From: JABCYV01 sp035512155
GTDB lineage: Bacteria; Acidobacteriota; Terriglobia; Terriglobales; Acidobacteriaceae
Assembly: GCA_035512155.1 (NCBI GenBank)
Contig: DATKEN010000132.1
Coordinates: 16,858 to 80,857, forward strand
DNA: 64,000 nucleotides
Direction of reading: 5' to 3'
Below, piece after piece: positions 39,689-50,850 of the stretch. The position numbers and the translations under genes are program-made. Within the stretch, counting starts at the first letter, position 1. Each line of letters opens with the position of its first letter. The notes beneath the pieces are model-generated. The model was not told where the DNA came from. It did not search any database and saw only the letters and a program-made list of their open reading frames with translations.

Positions 39689-41035
39689 CTAGGCCTCCGC
39701 CTCCTGATCGGCGATGCTCAGAGCTTCGTCAAGTGCGGCTACGCCCTGATCGATTTCTGATTTCGTGATAATCAGAGGCGGGGCGATCACGAAGTGGCTC
39801 ATCCAGGACTGCACATAAACTCCTTGGCTCATCATTCGCGCCGCCACCCGGTCCACCAGCAAGGGTTTTCCTGAAACTTTGTCGCTGAATGTATTGAAAG
39901 GCGTTTTCGCCGTTCTGTTCTTGACCAGCTCAACCCCCCAGAACATTCCGATGCCGCGCACTTCTCCAATCGATCGATGTTTGGGCTTCAGGTCATTTAA
40001 CTTCTGTCCCAGATAAGCGCCCACCTCGGTGGCCCTGTCCGCGAGCTTCATCCGCTTCATTTCATTGATGGCAGCTATGGCGGGAGCCAGCGTGAGGGGA
40101 TGAGCCTCGTAAGTGTGTCCGTGAGAAAAGAAGTGGTCGTCGAAATAGGAAGCGATTTTTCCGGTAGTAGCGCAAAGCCCCAGCGGAACAGCGGCGTTGG
40201 TAATGCCCTTGGCGGTGGTCAAAATGTCGGGCACAACGTTCCAGTGGTCCATGGCGAACCACTTACCGGTCCGGCACCAACCGGTCATGACTTCATCAGC
40301 AATCAGCAGCACCTGGTGGTCATCGCATATTTTGCGAAGACGAGGCATGTACTCTTTGGGAGGAATGAGCACCCCGTTGGTTCCGACAACGGGCTCGACA
40401 ATTACCGCCGCCACGTCGCTCTCGTTCTCGATCATGTGCTCGATATATTCCGCGCACGCGATGTTGCAGCTGGGGTAGGTATGGCCAATAGGGCACTTGT
40501 AGCAATTCACCTCGGGCGCGAAAATGACTCCCGGTATTTTCCCCGCCGGTTCCATCGCCCATCGTCGCGGATCGCCTGTCGCCGCAATCGATCCCATCGT
40601 GGAGCCGTGGTAGGAGCGGTAGCGGGAAATAATCTTGGTCTTGCCGGTCACCATCCGCGCGATCTTGAAGGCGGCTTCGTTTGCCTCTGTACCGGACGTA
40701 GTAAAGAAGAACTTTTCGAGCCCTTCGGGCAGAACCTCCAGCAGAAGTTCAGCGAGTTCGGCGCGGACGCTGGTGGTGAATCCGGGCCCGATGAAGGGCA
40801 AGCTCTTGGCTTGGTCCGCAATCGCCTGCACTACTGCCCGATTCTTGTGGCCCAGCATTACGCACATCAGTTGGGCGGAAAAGTCCAGGTATCTTTTTCC
40901 GTCGGAGTCGACGAAGTGGCAGTCCTCCGCATCGACAATTTGAAGCGGAGCCCAGCCTTTTTGACGGCGCCAGGTTCCGTAGGTGTATTTGCTAGTCAGC
41001 TCTCTGACTTGGGGTGACGTAAGAGTCTCAGTCAT
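39689..41035 (-). CDS. Class III PLP-dependent aminotransferase
   Basis: 448 residues of the fold-type I, class III group. Landmarks: 'TTSGTEANEAAFKIARM', 'YRSYHGSTMGSIAATG', 'VVGTNGVLIPPKEYMPRLRKI', 'LIADEVMTGWCRTGKWFA' and the Schiff-base Lys in 'ILTTAKGITNA'. The enzymes of this group transfer amino groups from omega-amino acids, diamines or beta-alanine-like donors; taurine-pyruvate-type members look similar, but the donor cannot be decided here. Four cysteines near 'NCYKCPIGHTYPSCNIAC' are a noticeable cluster. It is a single gene. Confidence 0.88.
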   Translation of the reverse strand: MTETLTSPQVRELTSKYTYGTWRRQKGWAPLQIVDAEDCHFVDSDGKRYLDFSAQLMCVMLGHKNRAVVQAIADQAKSLPFIGPGFTTSVRAELAELLLEVLPEGLEKFFFTTSGTEANEAAFKIARMVTGKTKIISRYRSYHGSTMGSIAATGDPRRWAMEPAGKIPGVIFAPEVNCYKCPIGHTYPSCNIACAEYIEHMIENESDVAAVIVEPVVGTNGVLIPPKEYMPRLRKICDDHQVLLIADEVMTGWCRTGKWFAMDHWNVVPDILTTAKGITNAAVPLGLCATTGKIASYFDDHFFSHGHTYEAHPLTLAPAIAAINEMKRMKLADRATEVGAYLGQKLNDLKPKHRSIGEVRGIGMFWGVELVKNRTAKTPFNTFSDKVSGKPLLVDRVAARMMSQGVYVQSWMSHFVIAPPLIITKSEIDQGVAALDEALSIADQEAEA

Positions 41036-41082
41036 AAGTAAGCCTGCAGCGGACGGGTGGCGCGCTCAAATCGGCAAACAAA

Positions 41083-41116
41083 CCCTTTGTGAAACTTAGT
41101 GTCCTTTGTGGTTACT
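41083..41116. repeat. Word-like intergenic repeat
   Basis: The stretch contains CCTTTGTGAAACTTAG followed by TGTCCTTTGTGGTTA, with CTTTGTG in two direct copies. I recognise this kind of phrase as recurring between genes in many soil bacterial genomes; that is recollection, not a search. Confidence 0.35.
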
Positions 41117-41256
41117 GCTCTTTCAAAATACCCGGTCCTGAACCTGATCCACTAGCTTCTGCGCTGCTAACGCTTACTCTACATGCCCGCAACACAAAGC
41201 GGCAATTCTGCAATCGGAGTCAAATCTCAGCCGTTTTGGGATTTACCGCGAACTAC

Positions 41257-41649
41257 TCAGCCAGGTCCAGCAAATCCGGCCAAGCTGAGGAGCAGAATCG
41301 CCAGCACGATCAGCGTGAACACAACGTACATCCGATCATGCTCCGCCGCGAATCCCCAGACGGAGAATGCTACCCGGGCCACGGGAGTGGCAATCAGCAG
41401 CAACAATCCCAATTGAATGATGCCTCGCCCACTGAGCTTGAATGCACTGCTGCAGATACCGCGCAGAGTCTTCAGGTCGGTGGGTTCACCACGAAATACG
41501 CGATAGTCGGCGGGCGAGTGACCATGCCGTATCAAAAAAATGACTCCGCCAGCCAAGACCACAGAAGCGGAAAGCAGCACGCCGGCGCGCAGCAGGTTGC
41601 CAATAGTTTCTTCCATCCTCTGATCAGTCCAACTTTGCCCCAGGTGCAC
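41257..41649 (-). CDS. DUF1634 membrane protein, partner of TauE/SafE-type permease
   Basis: 130 residues with three hydrophobic helices ('LLRAGVLLSASVVLAGGVIFLI', 'IIQLGLLLLIATPVARVAF', 'MYVVFTLIVLAILLLSLAGF'), the DUF1634 pattern. These small proteins are nearly always next to a TauE/SafE transporter, as here. GTG 41649 is one base after the transporter stop, with GGAGG inside the transporter's last codons, so the two are coupled. Function unknown. Confidence 0.82.
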   Translation of the reverse strand: MHLGQSWTDQRMEETIGNLLRAGVLLSASVVLAGGVIFLIRHGHSPADYRVFRGEPTDLKTLRGICSSAFKLSGRGIIQLGLLLLIATPVARVAFSVWGFAAEHDRMYVVFTLIVLAILLLSLAGFAGPG

Positions 41650-41650
41650 T

Positions 41651-42487
41651 TCAAATCCTCCCTGTCAAACCTTTGTAAACCATCTCTGCACCAAGAAGCG
41701 CAATCACCAGGCTGAAGAGCAACCGCAGCCACTTAGTTTCGGCTTCTACCAGGATTCGCGCGCCTAGAAGAGAACCAATCAGAACGCCCAGCATTACCGG
41801 CATCGCGAGTCCGGGATCAATGTATCCTCGATTGAGGTAAATGCCTGCGCTGGCAGCCGCGGTCACGCCAATCATGAAATTGCTGGTGGTGGTGGAAACT
41901 TTGAAGGGAATCCTCATCGCTTGGTCCATCGCCAGCACTTTTACCGCTCCTGAGCCGATGCCCAGCAACCCCGACAAGGCCCCGGCGCCAAACATCAGGC
42001 TGAAACCTGTCGGCACATTTTGAACGTTGTAGCTTCGCATTCCCCCCGCGTCCGGAAAGCTCCCATTCATGCGCAACCGAGTGGCCAGAGGATCGGGCGG
42101 AACCTCACGCTCCTGCTTAGTGCGCGGACGGCGCGAAAGGAAAGCCGAATACAGCAGCGTTACCCCGAAGATCACCGCGATGGAGCTGGCGGAGACTTTA
42201 GTCGCCAGGAACGCTCCCGCGATCGCCCCCAGGGTGGTCGCAATTTCCAAAAACATTCCGATCCGGATATTGGAGAATCCTTCTTTCACGTACGCGGCGG
42301 CCGCCCCCGAGGAAGTAGAGATCACTGAGACCAGCGATGCGCCTATGGCATAGCGGATGTCGACCTTGAATAGCAGTGTCAGTAAGGGGACGAGGACCAC
42401 TCCGCCCCCGAGGCCGGTGAGCGACCCGAGAAGACCGGCAGCCATCGCACCTATCCAGACCAGCGCCGTGAATTCCAGAACGCTCAT
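41651..42487 (-). CDS. TauE/SafE-family (TSUP) anion exporter
   Basis: 278 residues with about eight helices in two TSUP repeats: 'GLLGSLTGLGGGVVLVPLLTLLF' and 'GALSGLLGIGSGAVKVLAMDQAMRIPFKVSTTTSNFMIG'. The family moves sulfite, sulfonates or other small anions. The ATG at 42487 (GGAG six bases upstream) fits the family better than the in-frame codon at 42526. It heads a two-gene operon with the DUF1634 protein. Confidence 0.87.
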   Translation of the reverse strand: MSVLEFTALVWIGAMAAGLLGSLTGLGGGVVLVPLLTLLFKVDIRYAIGASLVSVISTSSGAAAAYVKEGFSNIRIGMFLEIATTLGAIAGAFLATKVSASSIAVIFGVTLLYSAFLSRRPRTKQEREVPPDPLATRLRMNGSFPDAGGMRSYNVQNVPTGFSLMFGAGALSGLLGIGSGAVKVLAMDQAMRIPFKVSTTTSNFMIGVTAAASAGIYLNRGYIDPGLAMPVMLGVLIGSLLGARILVEAETKWLRLLFSLVIALLGAEMVYKGLTGRI

Positions 42488-42612
42488 TGAGTCTCCGCGA
42501 GACCCAACAGTGTGCCACAAATTCAAGATTGTCAGGTTTCCGATTAAGAGGGCGAGGTGAAGGCTGGAAAATCGCAGTGCTGGGAGTGATCAAGTCTGCG
42601 GCTCGATCTCAG

Positions 42613-43428
42613 CTACTTTGCGGAGATCGCGAATTCGACGACCGCAGTCCCGTTCGGGCTCACGGTGATCGACTTTTGCCAACTCTTCGGTTCGGTGAAC
42701 ACTGGCCGCTGAATCCTGCGCTCGGTCAGAACGTCGAACGAAGCCTCTTGCCGCGCCACGCCCCAGCCTTCGTGCCAGGCCACAAGTTCGTACTGCCCGG
42801 GAGGCACCGCAGTAAGTTCGAATTTACCGCTCTCGTCGGTCACGGCGTAGTAGGGGTGTGACACTACAAGGATCTCCGCGTTCATCCAAGCGTGACCGCC
42901 ATTACATCTGAGATTCACGATGCCCGTAGACGGCATGGTGCGGGAAATAGTCTGGTTGGTAAACGGGAATGGCAAATTATAAGTGGCCGCTCCGTCCATG
43001 TGGACCGTATGCAGCACTGGGTCAGAGCTTTTCATCTGCAGCAAACTATTCTCGGGCACCAGCAAAACATGCGGCTCATACCGACAGCGCTTCTGATCGA
43101 GGAAGCGCCTGGGTTCGGGCAGGTCCATCGCCTTTCCCTGGGAAATGTTTTTCAGGAACACCACGGTATTCGCCACGCCGCCCTGCGGACCCACGATCAA
43201 GCGTTCCAGATCGCGAACCTTACGCGACTCAGGATCGCAAACTTCCGGGTCCTTGTTGATGGTAAAAGTGGCTGCCCGAGGCAACGGGCCCGACCACTTA
43301 ACGGTTCCGCTGATCGTTCCGGGATTGGTAAGAGAAATAACCCGATAACTGCTCTGGGCAACGGCCCAGACCGCCATAACCAACAACAGCAATAACAACA
43401 TCCCAAGTTTGACAAATCGAAACGTCAT
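42613..43428 (-). CDS. Exported cupredoxin-like / carboxypeptidase-regulatory-like protein
   Basis: About 271 residues. After a signal peptide ('LGMLLLLLLVMAVWAVAQ') there are 'ISGTVKWSGPLP', then a cupredoxin-like core with 'QKRCRYEPHVLLVPENSLLQMKSSDPVLHTVHM' and 'LRCNGGHAWMNAEILVVSHPYYAVT' (Cys and His possibly binding copper, or forming disulfides), and finally an Ig-like carboxypeptidase-regulatory part 'ESGKFELTAVPPGQYELVAWHEGWG'. Proteins of this type occur near cytochromes and respiratory complexes, but the neighbours here give no such hint. Start taken at ATG 43428, not 43500. Confidence 0.72.
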   Translation of the reverse strand: MTFRFVKLGMLLLLLLVMAVWAVAQSSYRVISLTNPGTISGTVKWSGPLPRAATFTINKDPEVCDPESRKVRDLERLIVGPQGGVANTVVFLKNISQGKAMDLPEPRRFLDQKRCRYEPHVLLVPENSLLQMKSSDPVLHTVHMDGAATYNLPFPFTNQTISRTMPSTGIVNLRCNGGHAWMNAEILVVSHPYYAVTDESGKFELTAVPPGQYELVAWHEGWGVARQEASFDVLTERRIQRPVFTEPKSWQKSITVSPNGTAVVEFAISAK

Positions 43429-43580
43429 GAACGCGACTACTTCCCGCAATGGTAGCGGGTGCTTTTTCGGCAACCAAATGACGAAAGTAACATCGTTCAA
43501 TAATTAGCGAGTTGCTCATGGGTAAGAGTTTGGGCTCGGCATTCCGAAAGCGAGAAGTACAACTGCAGCGGGGCGTCAGG

Positions 43581-44720
43581 TCAAGCCCGCGTTGCCGCGT
43601 TGGGCATTAGGTCCCAGGCACGCCAGAATTCTTTCATTTCCTCCGGCGTGCCCAGGGAAACACGGATGTAGGTGTCCATCGCTGGAAAGCGCCGACCGAT
43701 CAGGATATTGTTCTTACGAAAGTGCTCAATGCTCTCTTGCGCTGGATGTCCGGTGTCCATCATCACAAAATTGGCCTGCGAATCGATGGGCTTCAAGCCC
43801 CGAACCTTCGCCTGATTGAAGAAGTTCTCACGCACCTCAGCGTTGCGCTTTATAAAATCGTTGACGCTTTCGGTGTCAGCAAGGGCGACAGTGGCGGCCC
43901 GAACCACGATCCCATTGACGCTATCCTCTGTTAAGTAGGGTTCCATTTGCCTCGCGGTCGTGTGTGAAGCGATACCATATCCCAAGCGCAGGCCAGCCAA
44001 CCCGTAGACCTTGGAGAAAGTTCGAGCCACGATCAAGCGCTCGTTATCGATGGGATGATCCAGGAACGACGCGTACACCGGGGATTGCCCGGCGAAATGG
44101 TGGTAAGCCTCGTCAATCAGCACATGGCAGGTGGACGGCAGGTTACCAATAAAGATTTCCAGGTCCTTCCTGGGAGTGATTGACGCACTCGGGTTGTTGG
44201 GATTGCAGATATACACCAGCGCGGTCGACGAACTGACACGGGCGAGCATGCTGTCGAGATCGTGCTCAAACTGCTTGTCCAGCGGTACCGAAACTACCTC
44301 GGCCCCGTTTGCCCGGGCATAGTGTTCCAGCGCTTCGAACGTGGGCGAAGCCTGAATCAGTTGCTTGCCCTTGCTAAGAAAGGCCGCCGCGGCAATCCGC
44401 AGAATCTCCGTAGATCCGCAGCCCATTAGCACTTGCTCCCGCCGTACCCGATTGAGCTTCGCAATCTGCTCGACCAGTTCCTCATATTGATCAAATGGAT
44501 AGCGGTTGGCCTCGGCTGAAGCAGTGCGAATCGCAGCGGTTGTCTTCGGGGAGGGACCATAGGCGTTCTCATTGCTATTCAGTCGGATGGGGCCGCCGAG
44601 ATCTCGCGGCCGCATTGGCTCGAAGAGCGGTGCTGCCGACATCATGGATGGCTGGAGCGCTACGCCAGCTGCCGCTCCAATACCGACAGTGCGAAGGAAG
44701 TTTCTACGGGAGACGAACAT
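43581..44720 (-). CDS. Tat-exported histidinol-phosphate-aminotransferase-like enzyme
   Basis: 379 residues. The N terminus is a twin-arginine signal ('SRRNFLRTVGIGAAAGVALQ', cleavage near SAA). The mature part is a class I/II PLP aminotransferase of the HisC/cobC type: 'LNSNENAYGPSP', 'GCGSTEILRIAAAAFL', 'YICNPNNPSASI', 'LIDEAYHHFAG', the PLP-Lys in 'RTFSKVYGLAGLRLGYG', and 'IRVSLGTPEEMKEFW'. Cytoplasmic HisC proteins lack a signal, so this one acts in the periplasm after folding with PLP inside. Substrate unknown. It stands alone. Confidence 0.85.
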   Translation of the reverse strand: MFVSRRNFLRTVGIGAAAGVALQPSMMSAAPLFEPMRPRDLGGPIRLNSNENAYGPSPKTTAAIRTASAEANRYPFDQYEELVEQIAKLNRVRREQVLMGCGSTEILRIAAAAFLSKGKQLIQASPTFEALEHYARANGAEVVSVPLDKQFEHDLDSMLARVSSSTALVYICNPNNPSASITPRKDLEIFIGNLPSTCHVLIDEAYHHFAGQSPVYASFLDHPIDNERLIVARTFSKVYGLAGLRLGYGIASHTTARQMEPYLTEDSVNGIVVRAATVALADTESVNDFIKRNAEVRENFFNQAKVRGLKPIDSQANFVMMDTGHPAQESIEHFRKNNILIGRRFPAMDTYIRVSLGTPEEMKEFWRAWDLMPNAATRA

Positions 44721-44894
44721 GCGTTTCTCCGATTATTCCGCTCAAACGCGAGAACCGCGCCATTCTCTCAAAGCGCAGTCGGTTCTGCCACGCAATTTCG
44801 CCCATCGCAGATCTGCCATCGGCAAATCCCGACCGGGCTGGCGCGCGCCGTCGCGGTCAAGTATATTGATCGACTTTGCTGGTACACGCTGGTT

Positions 44895-45818
44895 ATGCCC
44901 GAGGCGAAGCCGAAATCCGCTATCACCATTCGCGATCTGAACAGCTTTGAAGATCTGCAGAAGGCGGAAGCCCTCGAGCGCGAAGTCTGGGGCCTTGCGG
45001 ATTTGGATGTACTTCCCTCGACCATGGCGGTTGCCACAAAAGAGGCGGGGAGCATCTGGGTGGGCGCGTTCGATGGTGCCGAATTGGTGGGATTCGCCTT
45101 CGGTTTCCTGGGTCTAGAGTGCGGCCAGCTCATTTTGCACTCGCACATGCTGGCAGTGCGCGACTCTTATCGGGATCTGGACTTAGGCTACAAGCTCAAG
45201 TTGGCACAGCGCGAACGTGCACTGGCGTTGCGCATTCATGACGCCCGGAGTAAGGATGCTCGCATCACTGAAATGACCTGGACTTTCGACCCCTTGCAGA
45301 GCAAGAACGCACATCTCAACTTCAGCAAGCTGGGCGTGGTGTCAGATAAATATAAGGTCAACTTCTACGGCCCAGAAACTTCCAGTGTTTTGCATCGCAA
45401 CGGGACCGACCGCTTGTGGGTGACATGGCCGCTGGAAAGTCGGCGGGTGCGGGACCGGATGCAAGGGAAGGAGAACCGGTTGGAACTCGTGGATGCGCTT
45501 TCACGGCTGACGCCGCTGATCCGCTTTAACGGCGATGGCAAGCCGGCAACGTGCGATTTGTCCTCGGCGCTGGCACGGCAAAGAATCGCGATCGAGATTC
45601 CCAGCGACATCGGATTTATCGAGCAGAAAGATCCATCGCTGGCACGAGAGTGGCGGGAGGCAACCCGTTGGGCGTTTATGGAGGCCCTGCAAGCAGGATT
45701 TTTCGTGGCCGATTTTTGCCGGACGGTTCGCGGCAAACAGGGACCGGGCGCCTACCTGTTGGAGAAGGGCACAATCGAGGAGTACGTTCCAGAGATGGCA
45801 CGAAATCCGGTTTCATAG
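44895..45818 (+). CDS. Predicted acyltransferase of the COG3375 GNAT group
   Basis: 307 residues. The N-terminal half (about 10-170) is a GNAT fold: 'IRDLNSFEDLQKAEALEREVWG', 'EAGSIWVGAFDGAELVGFAFGF', 'HSHMLAVRDSYRDLDLGYKLK', 'EMTWTFDPLQSKNAHLNF', as in the uncharacterised COG3375 acetyltransferases. The C-terminal half has no catalytic motif that I know. COG3375 genes are often found near menaquinone or amino-acid metabolism, but none is adjacent here. Substrate unknown. Confidence 0.75.
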   Translation: MPEAKPKSAITIRDLNSFEDLQKAEALEREVWGLADLDVLPSTMAVATKEAGSIWVGAFDGAELVGFAFGFLGLECGQLILHSHMLAVRDSYRDLDLGYKLKLAQRERALALRIHDARSKDARITEMTWTFDPLQSKNAHLNFSKLGVVSDKYKVNFYGPETSSVLHRNGTDRLWVTWPLESRRVRDRMQGKENRLELVDALSRLTPLIRFNGDGKPATCDLSSALARQRIAIEIPSDIGFIEQKDPSLAREWREATRWAFMEALQAGFFVADFCRTVRGKQGPGAYLLEKGTIEEYVPEMARNPVS

Positions 45819-45834
45819 CACTGAGCTTTGCGAT

Positions 45835-45895
45835 TGTCATCCTGAGCGTAGTCTGTCCATTCGCTTGCGAATGGACAGGCGCAGTCGAAGGATCC
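45835..45895. repeat. Mosaic intergenic hairpin, type B copy 1
   Basis: Flanks TGTCATCCTGAGCG and AGTCGAAGGATC enclose a perfect 12-bp palindrome CTGTCCATTCGC / GCGAATGGACAG with a 2-base loop. Copy 2 (50574-50632) has the same flanks but a completely different perfect palindrome. It lies between the COG3375 gene and the DCC gene. Confidence 0.8.
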
Positions 45896-45945
45896 CTCCC
45901 CGCACTTATTTCATCTATTAGTCATTGTCGTCTTCTCCTCCGCCG

Positions 45946-46377
45946 ATGGATCCGCAGACTCCCAACCCGATTATCCTTTATGACGGCGTCTGCGCGCTTT
46001 GCAATCGCTTCGTCCGATTCATCCTCAAGCGCGATTCGCGCGACCGCTTTCGCTTTGCATCCTTGCGGAGTGATTTTGCGCTAAATATCCTGGAGCGACA
46101 CGGCGTTGCCCCTCAGAATCTGGATACCGTGTACATTGTGCTTCACCACGGACAGCCGAACGAGCGGCTGGTAGCGCGCTCCGACGCTGGGCTTGTCGTC
46201 CTGCAGGAAATTGGCGGCGTCTGGGCGGCGCTGGAGGCTCTCCTGCGACTGATGCCGAGGCCCCTTCGCGACTGGGGATACAACGCGATCGCGCGCAATC
46301 GCTATCGCATCTTCGGAAAGTATGACAGCTGCCCGCTGCCCGAAGAAAAATACCGCCATAAGTTTCTCGACCAATAG
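45946..46377 (+). CDS. DCC-family thiol-disulfide oxidoreductase-like protein (DUF393)
   Basis: 143 residues with the signature 'ILYDGVCALCNRFVRFI' (Cys-x2-Cys near the N terminus, DxxCxxC type), a later 'GKYDSCPLPEEKY' and a thioredoxin-like length. The family is thought to have thiol-disulfide activity, but physiological roles are unclear. ATG 45946 puts the motif close to the N terminus, as usual; TTG 45925 in the same frame is possible. It stands alone. Confidence 0.82.
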   Translation: MDPQTPNPIILYDGVCALCNRFVRFILKRDSRDRFRFASLRSDFALNILERHGVAPQNLDTVYIVLHHGQPNERLVARSDAGLVVLQEIGGVWAALEALLRLMPRPLRDWGYNAIARNRYRIFGKYDSCPLPEEKYRHKFLDQ

Positions 46378-46461
46378 CTCAACCATCTGGTGTAAATTGC
46401 TGACGGCAATTTTGCTACCGCCGCGCCGGTCCAGAACGTCACACTATCAATTGAGGATTAG

Positions 46462-48495
46462 ATGAAAAAGCTTGCTTTGCTTTTTTCCCTCCTATCGCTT
46501 TCCTCTGTCATCTTTCCTGCCAGCGGCGCCCAGCTGGCGCCAGTTGCGGCTGCGACCGCTGCCGCCCCCACTCGCTACACGCTGCTCCTCATGGGCAACA
46601 AGGCGGGTTTCGAGACCTCCGCTCAGGACCCTGATGGCAGCCTGCAACTCTATTTTGAGTTCAGTGACCGGGGGCGCGGGCCGAAGGTCACAGAGCACAT
46701 CACGCTGAATAAGGACAGCCTTCCTGTCGAACTCACTAACACCGGAAACGACTACCTGAAGGCGCCGGTTGACGAGCGATTTTCGCTTAACCAGGGCAAA
46801 GCGAGCTGGAAGAATCGCGCCGAGGAGGGAGAAAAGCAGATATCCGACAGAGCTTTTTACGTCAGCATTTCGGGAGTCCCGGAAGAAAACGCCATCCTGG
46901 CGCGAGCGCTGCTGGCGGCAGGAGGACGGCTGCCACTCCTACCCGAGGGGGAAGCCTCAATCGAGAAACGCGGTCAATTGATGGTTTCAGCGAATGGACA
47001 ATCGCGCACTGTGGTGCAGTACGCCATCAATGGTCTGGATTTCACTCCCACCCCGATCTGGCTCGATCAAGGCGGCAAGTTTTTTGCCACGGTGAGTGGC
47101 AGTTGGTTCGCCGTGGTTCCAGAAGGCTGGGAGTCGAGTGTGGAAGCGCTGGCCAAGGCTCAAGATGACATTGACAATCAGCGCGCGGCAAATCTGGCCA
47201 AGACTCTGGCCCACAAGCCGACGGGTTCTCTGGCCTTTGTCCACGCCAATCTGTTTGACTCGGCGACAGCCAGCGTTCATCCCAACACCTCGATCGTGAT
47301 CAGCGGAAACAAGATCTCGGCAGTTGGAGAAGACAGCAAAGTTAATCTTCCGCAGGGCGCGGAGGTCGTGGACGCCAGCGGCAAGATGCTCATGCCCGGC
47401 CTCTGGGACATGCACGTGCACCTTCAGCCCAACGATGGTCTTCTGAACATGGCGGCGGGCGTTACCTCGGTCCGAGATCTGGCCAATGACACGGATCGCC
47501 TGCTCGAAATGCGAGGCAGATTCGAGCAAGGCAGCGAGATCGGGCCGCGGGTGCTGATGGCCGGATTCCTCGACGGACGTGGTCCCTTCGCCGGCCCCAC
47601 CAAGGTTTTTGCCGACAGTGAGCAAGAGGCGAAGGACAACATCGAGAAGTACGCGAAACTTGGCTATGTCCAGATCAAGATTTATAGCTCGATCAAACCT
47701 GAGCTGGTTCCGAAAATCGCCGAAATGGCGCACAGCCGCGGCATGCGCGTCAGCGGACACGTTCCCGCCTTCATGACTGCCGAACAGTTCGTGAAGGACG
47801 GGGCCGATGAGATCCAGCACATGAATTTCATCTTCCTGAATTTCATGTTCGACACCGTGAAAGATACTCGTGGCCCGGCGCGCTTCACGGAAGTTGCCGC
47901 CCACGGGGTCGAAATCGATCCAAGTTCCGACCGCGTGAAAACTTTTATGAAGCTTTTGCAGGACCACAAGACGGTTTCAGACCCCACGCTGAATGTTTTT
48001 GAAGGGATGTTTATCGACCGTCCGGGAAAAGTCTCGGCCACATATGCAGCGGTTGCCGACCGCATGCCGGCGCAGATTCGCCGCGGCTTCTTCTATGGCG
48101 GGTTGGCCGTGCCCGACGGCATGGATCAGCGTTACCAGGACTCCTTCCGCCAAATGCTGAAAATGACGAAGGCGTTCTACGACGCTGGCATTCCTATCGT
48201 CGCGGGAACTGATTCCCTGGCCGGTTTTTCCCTGCATCGCGAGCTGGAGCTTTACCAAGAGGCCGGCATCCCCGCGCCCAAAGTGTTGCAGTTGGCTACG
48301 CTCGGTGCTGCCCGCGTCATGAAACGCGATCAAGATCTGGGAACCATCGAGCCGGGGAAGCTGGCCGATGTCATCCTTGTGGACGGTGACCCCTCGGCTC
48401 ACATCGGTGACATTCGCCGCGTCCGGACGGTCGTGAAGGACGGCATTGTCTATCAGAGTTCTGACTTGTACCGGGCGATCGGCGTGAAACCCTAG
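46462..48495 (+). CDS. Exported metal-dependent amidohydrolase
   Basis: 677 residues with a signal peptide ('LLFSLLSLSSVIFPASGA'). The first ~240 residues are a separate beta-rich domain. The amidohydrolase begins with 'GNKISAVGEDSKVNLPQGAEVVD' and has the metal ligands His318/His320 in 'DMHVHLQP', the probable carbamylated Lys in 'YVQIKIYSS', His in 'VSGHVPAF' and 'EIQHMNF', and Asp in 'AGTDSLAGF', closing with 'LGTIEPGKLADVILVDGDP'. Substrates of such exported imidazolonepropionase-like enzymes range from peptides to cyclic amides. ATG 46462 has GAGGA five bases upstream. Confidence 0.85.
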   Translation: MKKLALLFSLLSLSSVIFPASGAQLAPVAAATAAAPTRYTLLLMGNKAGFETSAQDPDGSLQLYFEFSDRGRGPKVTEHITLNKDSLPVELTNTGNDYLKAPVDERFSLNQGKASWKNRAEEGEKQISDRAFYVSISGVPEENAILARALLAAGGRLPLLPEGEASIEKRGQLMVSANGQSRTVVQYAINGLDFTPTPIWLDQGGKFFATVSGSWFAVVPEGWESSVEALAKAQDDIDNQRAANLAKTLAHKPTGSLAFVHANLFDSATASVHPNTSIVISGNKISAVGEDSKVNLPQGAEVVDASGKMLMPGLWDMHVHLQPNDGLLNMAAGVTSVRDLANDTDRLLEMRGRFEQGSEIGPRVLMAGFLDGRGPFAGPTKVFADSEQEAKDNIEKYAKLGYVQIKIYSSIKPELVPKIAEMAHSRGMRVSGHVPAFMTAEQFVKDGADEIQHMNFIFLNFMFDTVKDTRGPARFTEVAAHGVEIDPSSDRVKTFMKLLQDHKTVSDPTLNVFEGMFIDRPGKVSATYAAVADRMPAQIRRGFFYGGLAVPDGMDQRYQDSFRQMLKMTKAFYDAGIPIVAGTDSLAGFSLHRELELYQEAGIPAPKVLQLATLGAARVMKRDQDLGTIEPGKLADVILVDGDPSAHIGDIRRVRTVVKDGIVYQSSDLYRAIGVKP

Positions 48496-48585
48496 TCCTT
48501 GGGTCCTCATGCAGACATTCCTTCGCTGCCGCAGTAGAATCTGCGATACGGTAAATTCTTTTCACACTCCCGCGAGGAACGACGA

Positions 48586-50562
<1,977 letters not shown>

Positions 50563-50573
50563 TTTCTTCCTGT

Positions 50574-50632
50574 TGTCATCCTGAGCGAGTTAGCTCCCAG
50601 GTTAAACCTGGGAGCTTGCGAGTCGAAGGATC
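50574..50632. repeat. Mosaic intergenic hairpin, type B copy 2
   Basis: TGTCATCCTGAGCG and AGTCGAAGGATC flank a perfect 12-bp palindrome AGCTCCCAGGTT / AACCTGGGAGCT with a single-base loop, immediately after acsA. The flanks equal those of copy 1 (45835-45895), while the core palindrome is unrelated. Confidence 0.8.
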
Positions 50633-50850
50633 GCTATACTCACGTAGAAACGGATTGAGCATTGTTTTCCGGATGGGTGTCTTTCTGCATTTGGCCAATG
50701 TATCAGCTAGAAATCGTGAAGTCATTTCTGCGACTTGGCACTCGACCCTCCAATTTTTACGACTTGAAGAACAAGCCGTCACCCGTGGTGCGAAAAGCCT
50801 CTGCTAGAATCCGACTGGATGTTTCAGAAACACAATTTGGAGGGACTGGC

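Noticed and set aside
48500..48545. Promoter with TAGAAT at 48535-48540 before acsA.
   Set aside because: No acceptable -35 element at the right distance.
50662..50850. N-terminal extension of galE.
   Set aside because: It does not resemble epimerase sequence, and the TTG at 50851 has its own GGAGG and starts at the NAD-binding motif.
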